17,044 nt of DNA, taken from assembly GCA_030594025.1 (NCBI GenBank), contig JAUVFY010000009.1, positions 1-17,044 of the forward strand, in the 5' to 3' direction. Below, piece by piece: positions 1 through 6,865 of the stretch (within the stretch, counting starts at the first letter, position 1; the number at the start of each line of letters is the position of its first letter). The position numbers and the translations under genes were made by a program. The stretch comes from Deltaproteobacteria bacterium (GTDB lineage: Bacteria > Desulfobacterota > GWC2-55-46 > JAUVFY01). Below the pieces are notes generated by a model. The model worked only from the letters and a program-made list of their open reading frames with translations, was not told where the DNA came from and did not search any database.

Positions 1-241
1 CAACCCTTTTACCCTCCCTCGAGGCGCTTATTATAACTTTCATGATCTCCTCCAAGTCCATGGAGGCGCTGTTATGTATCTCCACGCCTTCTTTACACCA
101 GCAGAGGATTTTTTCCTTAACGAGAGAGCCTGTGTATACGACGACGTCTGCCTCCTCGAGAAGACGTTTCCCCTTTACGGTTATGAGCTCAGGGTCGCCC
201 GGGCCGGAGCCCACGAAGTACACGGTCTCAGGTCTTTTCAA
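1..241 (-). CDS. cbiF: Cobalt-precorrin-4 C11-methyltransferase CbiF (partial)
   Basis: The first 80 residues are visible; the rest lies beyond the left edge. The product should transfer a methyl group from SAM to C11 of cobalt-precorrin-4 in the cytoplasm. The sequence opens with VYFVGSGPGDPELITVKG, the N-terminal signature of tetrapyrrole methylases, followed by LLEEADVVVYTGSLV, which is typical of the CbiF/CobM branch. I chose a TTG start at 241. It is preceded on the minus strand by AAGGAG with 8 bases between, and that ribosome site overlaps the stop codon of cbiL. There are 12 bases between the two genes, so they should be translationally linked. This is the last visible gene of the riboswitch-controlled cobalamin operon. 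The neighbouring CbiD and CbiX argue for the cobalt-early (CbiF) rather than the oxygen-dependent (CobM) role. Confidence 0.88.
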   Translation of the reverse strand, partial: MKRPETVYFVGSGPGDPELITVKGKRLLEEADVVVYTGSLVKEKILCWCKEGVEIHNSASMDLEEIMKVIISASREGKRV

Positions 242-253
242 GCTCTCTTCTCC

Positions 254-991
254 TTACTCCTCGGCAACGGGCCTTACAATTATCATGGAAAAATAGTCCA
301 CCTTCCGGCCCTTGAGTTTTCTTATATCCTTTACGACCTCCTGGTCGGGCCAGCCGGCCCTGGAGACGAACACAGACCTTTCGGTAAGGCCAAGCTCTTC
401 GATGGTATCCAGTATCTCGTCCATAAAATTGCTTATCTTCATCAAAACGACGGTATGGAAACCGCGAAGGAGCACCCTTATCTCCTTCGTGTTCTTTATG
501 GAGGGCACGATGATGACCCTCTCGTCCGCCTTTGCTATGGGCATCCCGGCAGAAGACGCGGCCGCGCTCACGGAGGTAACGCCGGGTACGACCTCCACTC
601 TTACCCCGGCAAGCCCTTCCGTTACAAGGGGCACGAAGTAGCTGAAGGTGGAATAAAAGAGCGGGTCCCCGACGGTTATGAAGGCGACGTCTTTTCCCTC
701 GGAGAGTCTTTCAATTATTTCTTTTGAAGCCTCCTGCCTTGCGCGCTCAAGGGTCTCCTTATCCCTCGTCATGGGAAGCACGAGTTCAAAGACCTCTTTA
801 CCTTCAAGCCCCACGGCCTTTTCAACGACCGTGAGTGCCAGGCTTTTTCTTTGTTCCCTGGATTTGGGTACCGCTATCGAAGGGGCGGCTTTAAGGACCC
901 GTAGTGCCTTTAGCGTTATGAGCTCCGGGTCCCCGGGGCCCACGCCCACCCCGTAAAAGGTCCCTGTCTTTTTAGAATCTTTTTCTTTCAT
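254..991 (-). CDS. cbiL: Cobalt-factor II C20-methyltransferase CbiL
   Basis: This 245-residue SAM-dependent methylase should methylate C20 of cobalt-factor II/cobalt-precorrin-2, an early step of corrin synthesis. Visible motifs are the N-terminal GVGVGPGDPELITLKALRVL (residues 14-33), the GDPLFYSTFSYF segment around 108-119 and PGVTS at 136-140. This combination, and a length near 230-250 residues, fits the CbiL/CobI branch. The ATG start overlaps the cbiET stop as ATGA, and AAGGA lies 5 bases upstream, so it is probably co-translated with cbiET. The oxygen-dependent counterpart CobI acts on metal-free precorrin-2. The presence of CbiX and CbiD in the same operon makes the cobalt-containing substrate more likely. 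Confidence 0.9.
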   Translation of the reverse strand: MKEKDSKKTGTFYGVGVGPGDPELITLKALRVLKAAPSIAVPKSREQRKSLALTVVEKAVGLEGKEVFELVLPMTRDKETLERARQEASKEIIERLSEGKDVAFITVGDPLFYSTFSYFVPLVTEGLAGVRVEVVPGVTSVSAAASSAGMPIAKADERVIIVPSIKNTKEIRVLLRGFHTVVLMKISNFMDEILDTIEELGLTERSVFVSRAGWPDQEVVKDIRKLKGRKVDYFSMIIVRPVAEE

Positions 992-2268
992 GGTTTCCTT
1001 GCGGAAATTATGAATACCGGGTTTCCTGCGCTCAGAAGGTCCAGCCCGCCGACCGGTTTTGTCCTCGAAAGGCTCACCTCGACCACCTCCCAGCCCCAGC
1101 CGCGTCTTTTAAAAAAAGCTGCCGCCGAAGAGAGCGTGTCAATGGTCACCGCGTTTATAACCACTATGCCCCCTTTTTTAACCCTCTGCGATACGTAATT
1201 TAGAATACCGGATAGTCCCCCTCCGCCACCTCCCCCTCCACCACCTATGAAGACCCTGTCGGGTGCGGGTAAACCACCGCCTTTGAGGCACCCCGGGGCA
1301 GTTCCAGGGATTATCATCATATTTGTCACATTGAACCTTCTTATATTCTCCTCGATATCCTTTACCCTCTTCTTATCCTTTTCAACGGCATAGACCGTGC
1401 CTCTGGAGGCGATCCGCGCCGCCTCCACGGCTACAGAGCCCGAGCCGGAGCCGATATCCCAGATGACGCCTTTTCTTTCCAGACGCAGCTTCGTAAGCAC
1501 TATTACCCTTACCTCCTCCTTGGTAATCATCCCGCCCGAGCGGCTGAACTCCCTGTCAGGTATGCCGAAGAGGTAATCGGGCGGGGCCATGGGTCCCTTT
1601 TCTTCGGATCTTTTATCCCTTATTAAAACCATTATGTTAAGGGGGTCGAAGCTTCGGCGGGCCACCGTCTTTAACGTCCCCCTTATGATCCTTTCCTTTT
1701 TCGTTCCCAGTGCCTCGCAGACGTAGACCGTGTAGCCGCTTGCGCCCCTTTTAATCAGCTCCCTTGCTATCCGCCCGGGGGTATTTACCGGGTCGGTAAA
1801 GACCGCCGCCTTGACTGAGCTTATAGTCTCTTCTACTACCCCTTCGAGCCCCCTACCCCCCCTGCCCCCCTTTCCGTGCACGCTCAGGACCTTACAACCG
1901 TTCCAGCTCTCCTTTATCCTCGCGAAGGCCTCCTGGACTGGGCTCACGTTTGGAATTATGCGAACCTTTTTCTTTCCGAACCTCTTCAAAAGGAAATCCG
2001 CTATACCGAAGAGCGAGGGGTCTCCGGTTGCAACGACAACCGCGGGATTCCGGCTCTTTTCCTTTTTTACCTTTTTTAAATAACCATCGATGGTACGGGC
2101 CATGCGCGCGAGGTCCGCCCCTATGGCTACCTTCCTGCCCTTGAACTCCGGGAACTCCTCGAGGTGCCGTGCCCCGCCGGCAAGGAGCCCCGCCCTCTCG
2201 ATAGTTTTTAGCGAACTCTCTGAGAGACTCTTCCTTCCTGTGAGTCCGATGCCTATTACGTAGAGCAT
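988..2268 (-). CDS. cbiET: CbiE-CbiT fusion, cobalt-precorrin-7 C5- / cobalt-precorrin-6B C15-methyltransferase (decarboxylating)
   Basis: This 426-residue protein joins two methyltransferases, as in CobL. Residues 1 to about 215 form the CbiE tetrapyrrole methylase (MLYVIGIGLTGR at the start, ATGDPSLFGIADFLL at 80-94, SVHGKG near 129). Residues from about 235 form CbiT, with FSRSGGMITKEEVR and the SAM-binding WDIGSGSGSVAVEAA at 270-284. CbiT methylates C15 and decarboxylates the C12 acetate; CbiE methylates C5. Two glycine-rich stretches are odd: HGKGGRGGRG at 131-140 and a run of ten glycines at 342-351, after the VFIG strand where the family usually has a short IGG loop. The ATG is preceded by AAGG with 9 bases between. 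The gap to cbiD is 13 bases and carries two tandem copies of AAGGTTTAA. Confidence 0.93.
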   Translation of the reverse strand: MLYVIGIGLTGRKSLSESSLKTIERAGLLAGGARHLEEFPEFKGRKVAIGADLARMARTIDGYLKKVKKEKSRNPAVVVATGDPSLFGIADFLLKRFGKKKVRIIPNVSPVQEAFARIKESWNGCKVLSVHGKGGRGGRGLEGVVEETISSVKAAVFTDPVNTPGRIARELIKRGASGYTVYVCEALGTKKERIIRGTLKTVARRSFDPLNIMVLIRDKRSEEKGPMAPPDYLFGIPDREFSRSGGMITKEEVRVIVLTKLRLERKGVIWDIGSGSGSVAVEAARIASRGTVYAVEKDKKRVKDIEENIRRFNVTNMMIIPGTAPGCLKGGGLPAPDRVFIGGGGGGGGGGLSGILNYVSQRVKKGGIVVINAVTIDTLSSAAAFFKRRGWGWEVVEVSLSRTKPVGGLDLLSAGNPVFIISARKP

Positions 2269-2281
2269 ACTTTTAAACCTT

Positions 2282-3376
2282 TTAAACCTTAGCCACTATC
2301 TCCTTTTCATAACCCGCAAGTATGCAGCTTACATTGAACCTGCCGCCCGCGAGCTTACGGGCGTTTTTCTTTACGCGCCTCAAGATTTCATTAAAAATAT
2401 CTTCCGGCCCTTCGCTCTTCAGGATTAAAAACACCTCCCGAGCGGTGTTGGCCGAAAGGATTTTTTTAATTATCCTCCCCTGGGCCCCGGCATCTTCTGC
2501 GATTCTGGCAAGGAACCTTAAATCCACCCTTGATTTCGTGTAATGCGTGTCCGGGTGCCCTGCTGCGAGCTTGGTGAGCTTTGCGAACTGGCCCGCAAGG
2601 GTGACCTTTTTAATCTTCTTTCTCTGGGAGGCCTCCATGAGGGCAAACCCCACATGGTCGCCCGTGAGTATGAAGGCCGGCGGCGGAAGTTTTTTCGGAA
2701 GCCCCTCTATAGCCTTTTCGCTGGACCTTCCCGTGGAAAAAACTACCTCATCGAGCCCCTGCGCTACTGCTATATCGAGTGCGCACCTTATGGACTCTTT
2801 GTATGCGTCAAGTGAAAAGGGCACCACGACCCCGGTGGTGCCGAGTATGGAAATCCCGCCCACAATGCCGAGGCGGCGGTTCAAGGTCTTCCTCGAAAAC
2901 TCCCTTCCACGGGGCACTGTTACTGTTACAACAAGGTTGGCGTTGATACCGACTTCTCTTGTAACCTCCCTCAGCGCCCCTCTTATCATCTTCATGGGCA
3001 CGGGGTTTATCGCGGGTCGCCCTTTAGAAACGGCAAGCCCGGGCCTCGTAACCACCCCCACGCCCTCGCCACCTTTTATATTTATAAAGTTTCTCGGGCC
3101 CTCACCTTTAAGCTTCACTTCCGAGACTATCTCCGCGCCGTTCGTAACGTCAGGGTCGTCACCTGCATCCTTTACGACCGTTGCCGCGGCAGACTTGCCT
3201 TTGACCTTGATCTTTTTTATCTTAACTGTTAACGGGCTTCCAGTGGGAAGTGTAACTGATACCCTTTTCGGCCGCCTGCCAATAAATAGCGCTATTGCGG
3301 CGGCCTTTGCTGCCGCCGCGGCGGCGGTGCCCGTGGTAAAACCGCTCCTTAGACGTTGTTTTTGCTTAAAGCCCAA
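2282..3376 (-). CDS. cbiD: Cobalt-precorrin-5B C1-methyltransferase CbiD
   Basis: CbiD methylates C1 of cobalt-precorrin-5B and is a marker of the anaerobic cobalamin route. The 364-residue protein has the family N-terminus LRSGFTTGTAAAAAAKAA (residues 9-26), then KDAGDDPDVTNGAEI and a glycine-rich GEGVGVVTRPGL, all characteristic. C-terminal hallmarks GDHVGFAL, AGQFAKLTKLAAGH and DTHYTKSRVD are also present. In most relatives I remember, the TTG-x-C motif carries a cysteine; here residue 18 is alanine within an alanine run. The reading frame offers no ATG near the start, so I chose TTG at 3376. It has only a weak upstream purine stretch (GGATAAAAG). The start lies inside one copy of a duplicated leader segment, so the exact start is uncertain. 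Confidence 0.93.
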   Translation of the reverse strand: MGFKQKQRLRSGFTTGTAAAAAAKAAAIALFIGRRPKRVSVTLPTGSPLTVKIKKIKVKGKSAAATVVKDAGDDPDVTNGAEIVSEVKLKGEGPRNFINIKGGEGVGVVTRPGLAVSKGRPAINPVPMKMIRGALREVTREVGINANLVVTVTVPRGREFSRKTLNRRLGIVGGISILGTTGVVVPFSLDAYKESIRCALDIAVAQGLDEVVFSTGRSSEKAIEGLPKKLPPPAFILTGDHVGFALMEASQRKKIKKVTLAGQFAKLTKLAAGHPDTHYTKSRVDLRFLARIAEDAGAQGRIIKKILSANTAREVFLILKSEGPEDIFNEILRRVKKNARKLAGGRFNVSCILAGYEKEIVAKV

Positions 3377-3455
3377 GACTTTTATCCATGAACGAGGTAT
3401 CTAAAGAACAATTAAAACCCCCCCTTTTTTTTATCTCCCAGGACTTCTTATCCAT
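3366..3455 (-). other. Possible 29-codon leader ORF overlapping the cbiD start
   Basis: An ATG-initiated frame of 29 codons runs from 3455 to a TAA at 3366-3368, overlapping the first codons of cbiD in another frame. It begins MDKKSWEIKKRGG, contains the related MDKSLGL near its end, and spans a slippery tract of eight A and seven G. The internal similarity comes from the duplicated leader DNA, so this may be a by-product rather than a gene. No good ribosome site precedes it. If translated, ribosomes ending here could re-initiate at the cbiD TTG. Confidence 0.15.
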
Positions 3456-3503
3456 AAAAGAGGCTTTTTATCGGTCAATTAAATATCAATTCAATTAAAA
3501 CCC
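3372..3503. repeat. Imperfect tandem duplication in front of cbiD
   Basis: Two diverged copies are visible in plus orientation, 3372-3420 and 3437-3503. Each begins with a CCCARGACTT-type block followed by TTATCCAT, and each ends with the identical CAATTAAAACCC (3409-3420 and 3492-3503). The second copy has extra A/T-rich sequence in the middle. Between them lies a C7T8 tract (3418-3432). One copy covers the cbiD start and the other reaches the 3' end of the upstream membrane-protein gene. This looks like a local duplication of the gene junction. Confidence 0.55.
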
Positions 3504-3901
3504 TTTTTCCATAAGGCGCCCAGGAGTGTACCCATGACGAGCGAAAGAAGAAAACCCTGAAGGGTAGCCATCAATTCTTGATGGTACCTCCAGGGAGAGG
3601 CCCCGGAAAGCACAACCCCGCCGATACGAAGCACCAGCCAGAGGCCTACGGAGACAACGACTGCCTTCAAAAGTAAACTTTTAAAAGGCAGTATCTTATG
3701 CGTGGCAGCCAGTAACCCCCCGGCCACTACCCCGTAAACGGCCCCTCCCGTTGAAAAGGCCAGGATGTTAACGAGAAGGGCCTTCTCAGAGACAAATACC
3801 CCGGTAACCGTGTTTACGGCCATGGCGAGCCATCCCCAGAGTATGCCGGCCAAGAGTCCCGCGACTATACCCCTTTTCCAATCAATGCCGGTTAAATTCA
3901 T
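3491..3901 (-). CDS. Unrecognised four-helix membrane protein in cobalt operon
   Basis: I do not recognise this 136-residue protein. It has four likely membrane helices at about 11-33, 42-68, 74-100 and 110-131, with small-residue packing (GLLAGILWGW, GGAVYGVVAGG). It has few polar residues in the membrane and only two histidines (about 68 and 107). The start ATG has AAGGA with 7 bases between. It lies 29 bases downstream of cbtB and before cbiD, inside the cobalamin-riboswitch operon, so a role in cobalt passage across the inner membrane is a reasonable guess. CbtB is normally paired with the larger CbtA, about 230 residues with five or more helices. This protein may fill that place, but I see no clear CbtA signature. 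Confidence 0.75.
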   Translation of the reverse strand: MNLTGIDWKRGIVAGLLAGILWGWLAMAVNTVTGVFVSEKALLVNILAFSTGGAVYGVVAGGLLAATHKILPFKSLLLKAVVVSVGLWLVLRIGGVVLSGASPWRYHQELMATLQGFLLSLVMGTLLGALWKKGFN

Positions 3902-3930
3902 CGAGCGGTCCTTGCCTTTTTCGTTAAAAG

Positions 3931-4107
3931 CTAATGACAGGGCATGCCGATTACGTGCCTGAAGTCGTGGAAGGCGTCGTGCACGCCGGGCACGATCGAG
4001 TCCAGACCGTAGCTTATAATAACCAGCGAGAAGGCAAGCCCCACTATCAGAACCGCCGGCAGGAGGCCCCTTACGAGACTCGTTTCATTGGTAAATACTC
4101 TTTCCAT
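3931..4107 (-). CDS. cbtB: CbtB-type small cobalt transporter subunit
   Basis: This 58-residue protein starts at an ATG preceded by a strong AAAAGGAGG with 5 bases between, and ends MPCH followed by TAG. It has a short cytoplasmic head, one membrane helix at about residues 15-34 (LLPAVLIVGLAFSLVIIS) and a metal-ligand-rich tail GVHDAFHDFRHVIGMPCH, with His at 43, 47, 51 and 58 and Cys at 57. The single helix and the C-terminal HDxRHxxGxPCH signature are diagnostic of CbtB, described as a B12-riboswitch-linked cobalt transporter component. The tail probably captures Co2+ on the periplasmic side and hands it to a partner. That partner would be the adjacent four-helix protein or CbiMQO. No canonical CbtA is visible. 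Confidence 0.85.
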   Translation of the reverse strand: MERVFTNETSLVRGLLPAVLIVGLAFSLVIISYGLDSIVPGVHDAFHDFRHVIGMPCH

Positions 4108-4185
4108 TTCAACCTCCTTTTGTTTTTTTGTTTTCTTTATGTGAGTTTATTTACATCCCATACTTTTATACTTGAAACTTCAAAC

Positions 4186-4989
4186 CTATTCGTGCTCGTC
4201 GTGGACGGAGAAAGGCCCGTGGCTGTGGCTGTGGACGGTCTCGCCGTGGCGGTGCGCGTGTTCGTGTATGAGGTTAGCGCTCAAAAGGAGCTCCTTGTTG
4301 CCCATTATCTCGATACTCTTCCCGTCGGCGACGATTCTATGGGACTCGTCGAGCACCACGGTCCTTTCGGCCACATCCTCGGCGAGGCTCAGGTCATGGG
4401 TCGCTATTACGAAGGTCTTTTCAAGCCTCTTTAATTCTTCGAGTAACTTGATGAGCCATACCTGGGTCCTGGGGTCCAGCCCGTTCGTGGGCTCGTCAAG
4501 GAGAAGTATCTCCGGGTTTACGGCGAGGACCGATGCGATGGCTACCTTTTTCTTCTCTCCCGCGCTCAAGGTGTGCGGGGGCCTGTCGCTCACGTGCGAT
4601 AGCCCGAACATGTCCATGACCTCGCCGGTCCTCGTTAAAACCTCTTCGGCTGCGAGGCCGAGCTGCAGGGGGCCGAAGGCCACCTCGTCGTGGACCGTGG
4701 GGCTGAAGAGCTGCACGTCCGGGTCCTCGAAGATAAAGCCCACCCGAGCTCTGAAAGAGCTCCTGGAGGCACATTCCTCGGTAAGGGGCTCCCCGCAGAA
4801 ACTCACCCGGCCCGCGGAGGGGAAGTAAAGCCCGTCTAAGACCTTGAGGAGCGTAGATTTACCGGAGCCGTTGGTACCCAGGACCGAAAGGCACTCCCCC
4901 TTTGTTACCGTGAGGTCGATCGCTTTAAGCGCCGGGACCTTGCCATAGTGGTATTCGACCCCTTCAAGCCTGTAGATCTCGTCGTTCAT
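4186..4989 (-). CDS. cbiO: Cobalt ECF transporter ATPase CbiO with histidine-rich tail
   Basis: CbiO is the cytoplasmic ATPase that drives the CbiMQ cobalt importer. The 267-residue protein shows Walker A GTNGSGKST (38-46), a Q-loop region EDPDVQLFSPTVHDEVAFGP typical of ECF ATPases, signature LSAGEKKKVAIA (141-152), Walker B ILLLDEPTNGLDP (161-173) and switch His199 in ATHDL. After residue about 240 comes a tail with nine histidines in 26 residues (HEHAHRHGETVHSHSHG and on). This could bind or buffer cobalt. The gene follows cbiQ with a 14-base gap and lacks an obvious ribosome site before its ATG, so translation probably depends on coupling to cbiQ. Nickel transport is a possible alternative for the family, but the operon argues for cobalt. 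Confidence 0.94.
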   Translation of the reverse strand: MNDEIYRLEGVEYHYGKVPALKAIDLTVTKGECLSVLGTNGSGKSTLLKVLDGLYFPSAGRVSFCGEPLTEECASRSSFRARVGFIFEDPDVQLFSPTVHDEVAFGPLQLGLAAEEVLTRTGEVMDMFGLSHVSDRPPHTLSAGEKKKVAIASVLAVNPEILLLDEPTNGLDPRTQVWLIKLLEELKRLEKTFVIATHDLSLAEDVAERTVVLDESHRIVADGKSIEIMGNKELLLSANLIHEHAHRHGETVHSHSHGPFSVHDEHE

Positions 4990-5003
4990 AATTTTTTTCG
5001 TCG

Positions 5004-5897
5004 CTATACCCCCAGGGCGATGAAGAATAAAAATGAGGTAAAACCGAGCCAGAGATAATCCCTGCCGGAAAGGTTTTTTTCCTCAAGGGTTTTAATTTTG
5101 CCTTTGAAACCCCTCGAGGCCATGGCCATGGTCACCTCTTCGGAGATATTGATGGACCTTTGAAGAAGAAACGCCACCCTCCCGGCAAACCAGCCCTGCG
5201 AGCCCTTAAGGGCCGTCCTGCTTATGGTCCGGGACTTCCTGGAGAGGGTCGAATCCTCCACCGTCTTGAGGAGTATCAATATGTACCTGAAGGTCATAAA
5301 AAGGGCCGTTATGAAAAACCCGGGGACCGACAGCCCTTTAAGGCCCCTGAAGAGGTCCGCCTCTTTCGTCGTGAGGAAAAGCAGCGCTACAAAGGAGACC
5401 ATTACAGAGACCCTTACCAGAAGACGCAGCCCCACCTCGACCCCCTCGACTGTCATCGCGATACGATAACCCGCGACGGTGAAACCGACTATTTCGCTAC
5501 CCGGGGTAATGAAGCTGAAAAAGGCCGGGATAACAAGGATACCGGTAAAAAGGGCCGGTGGCAAGACCCTTTTTAAAAGGCTTGGGCCGTCAACTTGAGA
5601 AAGACGCATAATGGCCGCCGCGACCAGGGCAAGCACGAGGAGCGAGAGGATCTTTTCCATGAAGGCCGCGGAAACGACGAGTATAATTATGCCCCCTGTA
5701 CGTGCCCGCGCCTCTATTGCCTGGAGCATACCCTTTCTATGGGAGTACTCGTGGGATTCGAGGACCTCTTTCATGAAACCAGTCACCGCTCCGAGGTTCT
5801 TCTCCACGAAGCCCTCGGTCTGGCCGCCGCCCCGGGCCGGGCCCGGCGGGGTGGTCTCCGCGCCGAACCATGCGGGTATCTTCATCTCCTTTGCCAT
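5004..5897 (-). CDS. cbiQ: Cobalt ECF transporter transmembrane subunit CbiQ
   Basis: CbiQ is the T component that couples CbiO to the substrate-binding CbiM in the inner membrane. The 297-residue protein has membrane helices at about 69-98, 112-131, 157-177, 193-211 and 281-297. The first coupling helix region is SRKSRTI at 219-225. The second, with the family Ala-Arg-Gly motif, is MAMASRGFKG at 257-266. An N-terminal stretch of about 50 residues before the first helix is rich in Gly and Pro and longer than I expect. The start at 5897 overlaps cbiM by 16 bases and has GGGGAGG only 2 bases upstream. A second ATG (codon 5) makes an ATGA overlap with the cbiM stop, so the true start may be four residues later. 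Confidence 0.92.
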   Translation of the reverse strand: MAKEMKIPAWFGAETTPPGPARGGGQTEGFVEKNLGAVTGFMKEVLESHEYSHRKGMLQAIEARARTGGIIILVVSAAFMEKILSLLVLALVAAAIMRLSQVDGPSLLKRVLPPALFTGILVIPAFFSFITPGSEIVGFTVAGYRIAMTVEGVEVGLRLLVRVSVMVSFVALLFLTTKEADLFRGLKGLSVPGFFITALFMTFRYILILLKTVEDSTLSRKSRTISRTALKGSQGWFAGRVAFLLQRSINISEEVTMAMASRGFKGKIKTLEEKNLSGRDYLWLGFTSFLFFIALGV

Positions 5898-6850
5898 GGC
5901 CTCCCCAATAGATATATGACTGTAACGACGGCGATGCTTCCTAAAAGGGCCGAAAGAATGTATGCCAAGACATTACTTATACCGCCCATGCCGTATCCGG
6001 GCATGACCCCCTTCCAGGCCCCGGCGAGTCTTTGCATCCCTTCGGGGACATACCCCACGAGGGTCTTGACCTCTTCTACACCCCATTCGCCCCAGGGGGT
6101 GCCCGCTGCCAGGAGCCCCAGGGGGGTAAGTATTATCATTATAATGAGTGCCGCCCAGAGGGGCCTCGTGGAAAGTCTCCCCCTTTCGACCACGAGCTCC
6201 TCGTTGGTCCTGAAGACATAGGATACTATCAACGCCGTTCCGAGCCCCTCTATGGGTCCCAGGAAAAGTAGATGCGGGACCATCATCGCCGGAACGGCTA
6301 TTGCGAGCGGGTAGGGTGCGTAAAGGGGTCTTCCGTCAAGAGTCTGTTCGAGGGCGGGCTGGACTCCCAGCTCTACCGCCGCCGCGAGGGCTGCGATATT
6401 AACGGCCACGTAACCTGAAAGAAACATCGCGGCCCACCTTCTTTTCGGGGTGGGCTCGCCCGAGGCCGCCAGCCGGTAGATTAAGTAGCCCGAAAAACTC
6501 ATGATGAAGGCCATGTTAAAACAGTTCGCGCCGAGCGCGGTGATGCCCCCATCGCCGAAGAGCATCGCCTGGAGCGCAAGAGCGATGCTTAGGGCAACGG
6601 ATGCGGCCCAGGGTCCGACGACTATGGCCACGACCGCCCCGCCCACCATGTGCCCTGTGGAGCCCCCGGGTATGGGGATATTGAACATCATTACGACGAA
6701 GGTAAAGGCCGCGGCCAGGGCGATGAGCGGCAGCCGCTTTATCTTGAGGGCCTTGTCGAGCCTCCTGGAGCTCACGAGCCATACTGGGAGCATGGCCGCA
6801 TAAAGGGCGATACAGGTCCTGGGACCCAGGTAACCGTCGGGTATATGCAT
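5882..6850 (-). CDS. cbiM: Cobalt ECF transporter S component CbiM fused to a PDGLE (CbiN-like) domain
   Basis: CbiM binds Co2+ from the periplasm and delivers it through CbiQO. The N-terminus is exactly MHIPDGYLGP, with Met1 and His2 as metal ligands, and the third ligand His67 lies in GGSTGHMVGG. This matches the ligands known for NikM-type proteins. Residues 1 to about 215 form the CbiM core with about six helices. From about 228 to 322 there is an extra helix, a periplasmic loop (GEWGVEEVKTLVGYVPEG and a Gly-rich GYGMGGIS) and a last helix ending LLGRPWQRR. This looks like a PDGLE domain, which replaces the separate CbiN seen in enterobacteria. No separate cbiN is present. The gene lies 15 bases after cbiXC; a C8 run sits just before the ATG and the ribosome site is weak. 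Confidence 0.94.
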   Translation of the reverse strand: MHIPDGYLGPRTCIALYAAMLPVWLVSSRRLDKALKIKRLPLIALAAAFTFVVMMFNIPIPGGSTGHMVGGAVVAIVVGPWAASVALSIALALQAMLFGDGGITALGANCFNMAFIMSFSGYLIYRLAASGEPTPKRRWAAMFLSGYVAVNIAALAAAVELGVQPALEQTLDGRPLYAPYPLAIAVPAMMVPHLLFLGPIEGLGTALIVSYVFRTNEELVVERGRLSTRPLWAALIIMIILTPLGLLAAGTPWGEWGVEEVKTLVGYVPEGMQRLAGAWKGVMPGYGMGGISNVLAYILSALLGSIAVVTVIYLLGRPWQRR

Positions 6851-6865
6851 TGGGGGGGGTTCTCG

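Noticed and set aside
2547..3404. Long plus-strand frame of 285 codons opposite cbiD
   Set aside because: It is antisense to a well-conserved cbiD, has no family motifs and no ribosome site; it arises from the codon bias of the real gene.
3372..3503. CRISPR-like or mobile-element repeats
   Set aside because: Only two diverged copies with no spacer regularity, no terminal inverted repeats and no transposase or cas gene.
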